Origin: Dendrocalamus latiflorus
Lineage: Eukaryota > Streptophyta > Magnoliopsida > Poales > Poaceae
Length of the DNA stretch: 64,000 nt
Direction: 5' to 3'
NCBI GenBank assembly: GCA_017311315.1
Contig: CM029664.1
Span: 22,270,302 to 22,334,301, forward strand
The translations under genes and the position numbers were made by a program. The stretch's first letter is position 1. Each line of letters opens with the position of its first letter. Below the pieces are notes generated by a model. That model was given only the letters and a program-made list of their open reading frames with translations, searched no databases and was not told the DNA's origin. Below, in pieces: positions 57,825 through 64,000 of this stretch.

Positions 57825-60800
57825 TGTAACAGCCCAGGTTTTTGTTAAAATAAAATAAATAAAGAAATAAATAAAAATCAATTAAAATTAAAATTTAATC
57901 TAAAATAAGTGTTTTGTTGCCTAAAGTTTAAATTTGGATTTGCCCTGAATTTCTGTTTTTGGAAAAGCTGGATTTGAAAAGCATTTTCAGAAAACCTAAA
58001 ATTATTATTAAATAAAATGATATTTTGATTTTATATAAAAATCCTAGTTCAAATTAATTATTTGGAGTTTTTGGCTTTTATTTGGTTTCCTGGATTTTCT
58101 GGAGTTCAAAAATGTATTTTTGAAATTAAAAAGTATTTTAAAGTATGAAAAATTAAATACCAACATTAGTTGGAAATATTTTTATTAAGTCCAAAATGTC
58201 ACCAGGAGCTTCTGTGAATTTTTTCTGGAATTTTTGGAAGTTATTTGGTATTTTTCTGAGGCTTATTGAATTTTCTGGGATTTTCTGAAAATCCTAAATC
58301 AAAAATCAAAAATGAAAATTCCCTCCTCTCCCTCCGGCCGCCACGTGGACGGCCGGATTGCTCCCACGTCGCCCGCGGGATCCCGCCCTCCCCTCTTCCG
58401 CGCCCGCCACCTGGCTGGCTCGGATCCGCGCCACGCCACCCCGCCACGGCCCATCGACCGTCCGCGCCCCCTCTCCCCGCTTGGCCGCCCGATCCGTGCC
58501 CCTTGGCGTGGCGCCATCGGAGCCGTCGGCTCCGTTCCCCCTCTCGGCCCCGCTGACAGGCCGGGCCCGCCCGTCAGGGCCTCCGTCTTCCCCGCGCGTC
58601 GTCTTCCTCCTCGCGCCGCCGCCGCCCGCAACCGTTCCTTCGCCCCAGCCCGCCGTCCCGCTCTCCCGCGCGCGGCCCACCCCCTTTCTTCCCCCGCAAG
58701 TCGGGCACCCGTCTTCCCCCGCCATCTCCGCGCTCTACTTTCCTTCCGCGCCGCCCTTTCCTTTCCCCCCCCCCTCTTTCCTTTCCGCCGCCGCCATCAC
58801 CGGCGAGAAATCCGTGCCGCCCCGCTTCCCTCCGCCCTATAAAAGGCCCCTCCCCGGCTCCGCCTCTCTCCGCACCACCTCCCCCTCCACTCCTCCCTCT
58901 CTCCCGAGCTTTCCCCCGCCCTCGCGCCGTGCGCCACCGCCTCTGCCGCCTCCTCCGACTCCGACGAAGAATCGCCGCCGCCTCGGAGCTCCCCAGGCCT
59001 CGCCGCCGCCTCTGCAAGCTTCGCCGTGTCCGCGCGCACCTCGGGGACCTCTCGGCCGCCCCTCCCCACCGCCGGAACCCCCTCGCCGCCGGAGCCCCCA
59101 AGCCGCCGCCGCCTTCCCTCGTCGCCGACCACCTTCCGGCCGCCCTCGGTAACCTCCGCCCCCACCATCGCATTTCCCGTCGCCCCCTCTCTCTCCTCGG
59201 CCCCTCGCCGCCGGCCGCCGCCTGCCGGAGCGCCGGCGAGGCCCGCTCCCCCGTGCGCCACCGGCCGGCCTCCCACGTCGGCGTCCCCGTGCCCACGTGG
59301 CCGGTGATCGGGCGCCATGCCAGCGCCACCTCGGCCTCCCCTGCCCCGTCAGCGCCACGTCCGCGCCAGCCGCCTCCCCCGCCACCTCAGCGCCTCCCCT
59401 CGCCCGTGGACTCGGTCCATAGACCGAGGGCCCACCTGTCAGTCGGCCCGGCCCCAGGGCTGACGTCATGATGGCGTCATTAATCCGAATTTCCCGTTGA
59501 AAATTAAATCAGCCAAAATCAAATTCCCTGCTGACGCAATAATTCGGATTTTCCTTTAGGAAAATAATTCCAGAAAATCCTCTTTTTCCATTTTCTCTCT
59601 TTTCAAACTTCCCGGAGCCCGTTCTCCTTCGTCCTAACTCCGTTTGAGCCCATTCAAATTCCTAAATTCATCAAAAATTCCCCTCTATCCATTTCTAGCC
59701 TCAATTCAAATATTTGAGTTCAATTTGAATTTAATTTGAATTTATTTGAATTTGGTGGGTTATTTTGACGTGTAGACTTCGACGATTCGGGAGATTTCTT
59801 CGACGAAGATACAAACCAAGTTCAAGGGCAAGGCAAGTCACCCTCCTTGATCATGTTGATCCCAGAATTGCAAATAAAATTATGTTGATTTAAATTATAT
59901 TGCATGCGTATTTTTATTCAACGTATTTCAATTCAGTTTTAACTTTAGTTAATACCTATTTGTTAATACCTCCTTTGACATTGCAAATCCTTATACCTTG
60001 TCACCTTAGAATCAAACTCTAGTTAGTACACTAGTATTGGCTAGAGACTTGTAAAACAAATGCCACTGCTTAATCTTATAATTTTGTTTTGGGATATCTT
60101 TCACATAAAATGATGACCCTGTTTACATAAAATGATATGTATTCTTGACTTCGGAGAGTCAAGAAGGATGATAAAATATTTTGAATCAAAATATAAAATC
60201 TGGTTTAGATTTGGGCTAATGGTTAGGTGGTGGGTGCAGGCATGCACTGTTGTTCGGAGACACAGTGTTGATTGTCGGGCACAGGGGGTATGTGGTTGAG
60301 CCTAAGTCAGATTAAGGACCGGTCTGTGAGCTACTGTTGCAAAGCCCTAACGTACTACCACAAGGCTGGTATGGGACAGCCCTGGCTGAATAATTTGCGG
60401 GTCCCAACCTGAGCCATTTCGTAGGTTGAAAGTGAGCGTGGCGTAGGCCATGAGAAGTCTCACTCGGCTCAAGAGGGGGTCCCGGTCTGGTGGATTCCTT
60501 ACTGGGGTGAAACCTTAGAGTTGGCTTGGCCAGGTTGAAGGCTTCGCATTGTAAAAGCCTTGTCACGACTCCTCGCCGCACATCTAAGGAAGTGTGTAAA
60601 CCGGTGGCAATATGGGATGATTGTGTCTTGTGGGTAAAGCTGTACAACCTCTGCAGAGTGTATAATCTATCCTGGATAGCCGTGCCCACGGTCACGGGCA
60701 TGCTAGGTAAAGTTTTTCATGGATTAGACTTTGTTTTTCAAAAATATTTTTGAAAACCTTGTGGATGGAGGGAATCCACGAGAGATGAAAACCTTACGGA

Positions 60801-61455
60801 TGGATGGAATCCGTGAGAGTTTGAAATCTGGTGAATGGATGGAATTCATCAGAGTTGCGCAGTGAAAGCGTGTGGATGGATGGAATCCATACGTGATCTT
60901 TTGGAAAAGATGGTCCGGGTGGGATGCCCGTGGATAGGTTGGTGTATGGTCGGAGCCTGCACTGACGGTATTAATTTCTATTACAAGTATTGTTTTTACC
61001 TACGGTATTAAATTCAGCAATTTCAATCTATTTACTGTATTTCATTAAATGATGTTTTATGCAAACTAACCCTATAAGCCTTCCATTGAAGCCTTTATCA
61101 TTATATTGCATTTTCCCGGGTGACTTGCGGAGTACAATTTGTACTCATGTTGCTTTTTCCACACAGAGGAAGACGACTTCGACTACGGTGAAGACCAGAA
61201 CGAGTAGGCCACGTCTTGCAGTTGTTTGCCTGTGGGCAGGCTTGGGCTTCGTCTTTTCAGCTTCGCTTCCGCAGTTCTTTTGCAGTTATTTTTGCCAATG
61301 TGCGATGATGTAAACGCTGGCCATAAGGCCGTACTCTTTAAATAAATGTCATTATGCTTGGTATTTATCTTTGTTGTCCACTGTGTGCACTAGCTGATCC
61401 TGGACTAGTGCGATTTACACAGAGGATCCAGGAGTCGTTGCTCCGGGTTCCGACA
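57825..61455 (+). repeat. 3' LTR, 3,631 bp
   Basis: The same layout as the 5' LTR, shifted by 5,567. By eye the only substitution noted is T at 60583 for C at 55016. Its TATA box (58838) points towards the NLR coiled-coil exon in antisense; its poly(A) signal is near 61342. Confidence 0.95.
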
Positions 61456-61591
61456 GGGGTGATATGCATGGTAATGATAGTTAAGGAGGTCCCTTATCCT
61501 GTTTTTGTAGTTAAGGGTTGAACTGTATTTTCGCAATAGTTGAGGTGGGTCCAATGAACTTATTCCTGATGAAACTAATAGTCCACACCGG

Positions 61592-61823
61592 CAGTGGCGG
61601 AGTTAGAGCAAAACGGAGGGGGTTGCAACGGGCCGCGCGTGGGAGCATAGGACGGTGAGAGAATGGGTTGGACAGGGCGAGTAAGGGTGTTTGTTGGGCT
61701 AGGGGTACACCATATTGGACTAAGGGGGGTGCACAAAGGGTGAATGTTTACTAGTAATAACTAAAAAATTTTTTGGACCCGGGTTCCTGCGAACCCCCTC
61801 TGGTCCATTGGGCTCCGCCCCTG
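61592..61823. mobile_element. hAT MITE, 232 bp, 8-bp TSD CACACCGG
   Basis: The ends are CAGTGGCGGAG and, reverse-complemented, CAGGGGCGGAG, of the typical hAT CAG-GGCGGAG form. CACACCGG is duplicated exactly at 61584-61591 and 61824-61831. No transposase. It lies in NLR intron 1, 137 bp from the gypsy element. Confidence 0.92.
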
Positions 61824-61888
61824 CACACCGGGATAAAAGTGGTAGACAAGCAAATAGTAGAGGAACTGGAATTGACAGATCATACTAT

Positions 61889-62009
61889 GGGAGTGTTCTT
61901 TTGGATTGCGGGTTATAGTTTTTGGCTGCGGCTTATTAGTCTAATGAGTAGTGATTGCTGAAAGAAGCCGAAGCCAAAAACTAACTAAAAAGCCAAAACG
62001 AACAGAACC
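61889..62009. mobile_element. Small MITE in NLR intron 1
   Basis: The left arm GGGAGTGTTCTTTTGG...AGTTTTTGGCTGCGGCT and the right arm, reverse-complemented GGTTCTGTTCGTTTTGGC...AGTTTTTGGCTTCGGCT, are imperfect inverted repeats of about 44 bp. TAT flanks both sides. The family is uncertain. Confidence 0.6.
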
Positions 62010-62617
62010 TATAGGAGTTTGATTGGACATAGTTTAATACTTTTGTAATTAGATCAATAAAACTAGCGGAATTACCTACGCAATTATATAGCTAGATATA
62101 TGATACAATTGTGTTTGTTATACAACTCTAATGCCTATTGTTGAAAATGCAATTGTGTTTGTTATATATGTTTAGTTTATAATCTAGCCTACCAAAATAA
62201 ATGACGTGAACGTTTTTTCCTCGATTAATGAGAGAATTTCTAATATTTTTATTTTTTAGGAATATTTGTGATGTTTTCTTGCCCTCAAAATGAATAACAT
62301 GTTTTGAATCTTACTAGTTGTTTATATTTATATAGATTTATTGTGGATACTTGATTGCTCAAAGTAATAGTTGAGGAACAAAATATAATTCTGGCACATG
62401 GAAGACTTAAGGCCAGTTTGCAGTTGTTGTGCCGTGAAAACTAATTAGTCGTAGGAATCTTAAGTAATTATATATAATTTTATATTATGGCTCCAAAAAT
62501 ATGCTTTCAAGTAAGCATGACATTCAAAAGTAGAATAGAGTAAGTGCTTTTAAGGCCACCACACTAGCAAACAAAGCCTTAAAACAGGCGCGGTGCAAAT
62601 TTGTTTGTTGTGCGTAC
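62010..62617 (-). other. NLR intron 1, part next to exon 1
   Basis: AT-rich intron sequence. The donor GTACGC lies at 62617-62612 on the minus strand. Confidence 0.7.
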
Positions 62618-62977
62618 CATGTCGCCATGCTTGCGCTTGTGGGTATTGTTGTTGCGTGCCTCGACCCTGCACCTGGCGACCTCGTACTGGTATTCTCCCA
62701 CCACGTCCTCCGCATCGCATGCCACCTTCTTGAGCTCCCTGAGCCGCAGCTTGGCCGCGGCATCTCGGATGTCCCACTTATCCTCGGCGTCCTCAAGAGT
62801 TGCGCAGATCCTCTTCATCCTCCTCTCCAGCAGTCGAAGCTCCTCCACACCCTCTGCTTCGGCATCGGAGGACGTCGACGAGGACGCAGCTGCCTCAACC
62901 GCCTCCCTCGATGGGAGCAGCCAAGCCAGTACATCGGCTGCTCGCTTGACCAGACCGGGTGCGAACGAGGATGCCAT
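62618..62977 (-). CDS. CC-NBS-LRR (NLR) gene, exon 1: Rx-type coiled coil, 120 aa
   Basis: The ATG at 62977 (MASSFAPGLVKRAADVLAWL) is the first in-frame methionine; the frame is open further 5' to 63100 but only with a GTG. Residues ~45-105 form the coiled coil with LERRMKRICATLEDAEDKW and LRLRELKKVACDAEDVVGEY, the latter matching the EDVID-type motif of Rx_N domains. The exon ends GDM|GTACGC, phase 0, and joins to VYGDPYENTAQ of exon 2 at 51904. The intron is 10,713 bp, mostly the gypsy insertion. High GC and serine/alanine content are usual for grass first exons. The coiled coil normally signals and oligomerises after NB-ARC activation. Confidence 0.88.
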
Positions 62978-63121
62978 GTCTCCCTCGCTTGTAGTCTGAA
63001 ATCTCAATCGCAATCTGCCCTGACCGATTTGGTTTGCGGAAGCTTCATTTGGAGAGAGAGAGATGGGGGGTTGGGGGTGGGGGGGTTGCTGGTCAGGCAC
63101 TAGTCAGGTCAACAAGCTTCC
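62978..63121 (-). promoter_or_regulatory. 5' UTR / proximal promoter of the NLR gene
   Basis: About 145 bp of mixed sequence separate the ATG from the MITE at 63132-63491, including a GA-rich stretch and a poly-C run on the minus strand. No certain TATA box. Confidence 0.5.
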
Positions 63122-63131
63122 CAGCTCCTTG

Positions 63132-63491
63132 GAACGGAGCTTCCCTACCCCTTCTCCCTATCCCCTCCCTATTCCCTCAATCTAAACCACTCACATCTCA
63201 TCCAATGGCTAGTTTTTTTTATATTTTCATCATTTGCCCATCCATAATAAATAATAAAAAAAATACAGAAAAAAATAAAATTTATTTTTTAGTATAATTC
63301 TTTTAAGAAAAAAATAAAATTATAATTTCTGTAAAAAAAATTATAATAAAAAAATAAATTTTATTTTTTCTGTATTTTTATTATTTATTATGGATGAGCA
63401 AATGATGAAAATATATAAAAAAATTAGCCATTGGATGAGATATGAGTGGATTAGATTGAGGGAATAGGGAGGGGGATAGGGAAGCTTCATT
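63132..63491. mobile_element. Foldback MITE at the NLR promoter, TSD CAGCTCCTTG
   Basis: Long inverted arms of about 150 bp (the left with GAGCTTCCCTACCCCTTCTC, the right giving the same series reverse-complemented) surround an A/T-rich centre. CAGCTCCTTG is present at 63122-63131 and 63492-63501; 9 of these 10 bases would be the duplication of a Mutator-like element. It starts about 155 bp upstream of the NLR start codon, so the native distal promoter is displaced by 360 bp. Confidence 0.88.
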
Positions 63492-63501
63492 CAGCTCCTT
63501 G

Positions 63502-63692
63502 TGTGATATGAACTTTCCGAGAAAGCTCCAAAATGATGAGAGAAATAAACAGAGCTGGTGAGCACAGAAGGGGGCCTAGCAACTATCTATTTATCTGTTG
63601 TATCTCTACGCTTACCTATACTAATTAGTCACTTCAAAAAAAATTTCACGTTAATTAAAAAAGATATAGCCATCCATCTGGTGGACCCATCT
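63502..63692. other. Spacer upstream of the NLR gene
   Basis: No feature recognised. Confidence 0.5.
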
Positions 63693-64000
63693 TGTAACAG
63701 CTTAGATTAAAATAAAGAGTTCATTTAAGTATAATAAAAAACTGAAATTTGGACTATAAAAAATAGCAATTTGATTTTAATATGAATTTCAAAGTCAAAT
63801 CTCTAAATATCTAAAATTTCAAATAAAAACTAAATGAAAATTAGCAGTTGGATGGTATACGAATTCCAACCAAACTCAAATTTAGAATAAAAATTAAAAA
63901 TTGCAATTTGTATTCCATACAAAATTCCAAATTATAATTCTTCAATAGCTAAAATTTGAAATAAACACTAAATGGAAATTAGCAATTGTATTTGTCTACA
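63693..64000 (+). mobile_element. Start of another gypsy-type LTR, cut by the window end
   Basis: TGTAACAGCTTAGATTAAAA resembles the TGTAACAGCCC start of the LTRs at 13187 and 52258, followed by the same kind of AT-rich sequence. The other border lies outside the window. Confidence 0.5.

Larger units (their letters stand above)
52258..61455 (+). mobile_element. Young non-autonomous gypsy element (9,198 bp) in the NLR intron, TSD GGGGT
   Basis: Two LTRs of exactly 3,631 bp (52258-55888, 57825-61455) surround a 1,936-bp interior. GGGGT is duplicated at 52253-52257 and 61456-61460. Interior order is primer binding site, a small ORF, gag, polypurine tract. Protease, reverse transcriptase, RNase H and integrase are absent. 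The constant offset of 5,567 between the LTRs shows no net length difference, and I noticed one substitution (C at 55016, T at 60583). It is transcribed opposite to the NLR. The ends, gag type and the ACGAGATTCTTTTTAAGGGG tract fit the chromovirus/Tekay side of gypsy; mobility must rely on proteins from another copy. Confidence 0.95.

Noticed and set aside
62978..63100. N-terminal extension of the NLR to 63100
   Set aside because: The upstream in-frame start would be GTG; the first ATG is at 62977 and gives a normal NLR N terminus.

Overview
The window is plant nuclear DNA, almost certainly from a grass. It has two intron-bearing host genes, GC-rich first exons, grass-type Tourist and Mutator-like MITEs, Helitron ends of the type seen in grasses, and many nested LTR retrotransposons. 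Nothing bacterial, organellar or CRISPR-like was seen, and no functional tRNA or rRNA gene.

Layout: 1-9 kb is intergenic and holds two TTA-flanked MITEs, a solo LTR with TSD TTTAG, a hAT transposase relic, a plant-mobile-domain relic and two Helitron-like ends. 9.09-20.81 kb is an old, broken Ty1-copia element. A gypsy solo LTR (13187-17906, TSD GTTGT) has inserted into it, and that LTR in turn carries a complete TRIM (14171-14747, TSD GTAAC). 20.8-26.2 kb is repeat-rich spacer with two long-armed MITEs flanked by exact 9-bp duplications. 26433-30360 (+) is an intact seven-exon gene of 281 codons, most likely the p31comet/MAD2L1-binding protein that acts on HORMA proteins. 33.1-33.9 kb is a second solo LTR of the 2.1-3.0 kb family, inverted. 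34.06-40.83 kb is a younger, almost complete but frame-broken Ty1-copia element. 42.9-47.4 kb holds a TIR element with 8-bp TSD, a chimeric LRR/PPR-DYW relic and a decayed LTR.

48.7-63.0 kb (minus strand) is one CC-NBS-LRR immune-receptor gene. Its coiled-coil exon (62618-62977) and its NB-ARC/LRR exon (48728-51904) are separated by a 10.7 kb intron. Most of that intron is a 9,198-bp gypsy element (52258-61455, TSD GGGGT) with two 3,631-bp LTRs that look nearly identical, so the insertion is very recent. The element has no pol. It carries an intact gag, a separate upstream ORF with a dsRNA-binding-domain-like layout, and in its LTR a set of short hairpins plus two small acidic exons. The exon lengths, the reading frame across the junction and an unusual GC donor are all kept in the diverged solo LTR at 13-18 kb.

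These LTR-encoded features are the best candidates here for something undescribed. All functions are inferred from sequence reading only; no database search was run.
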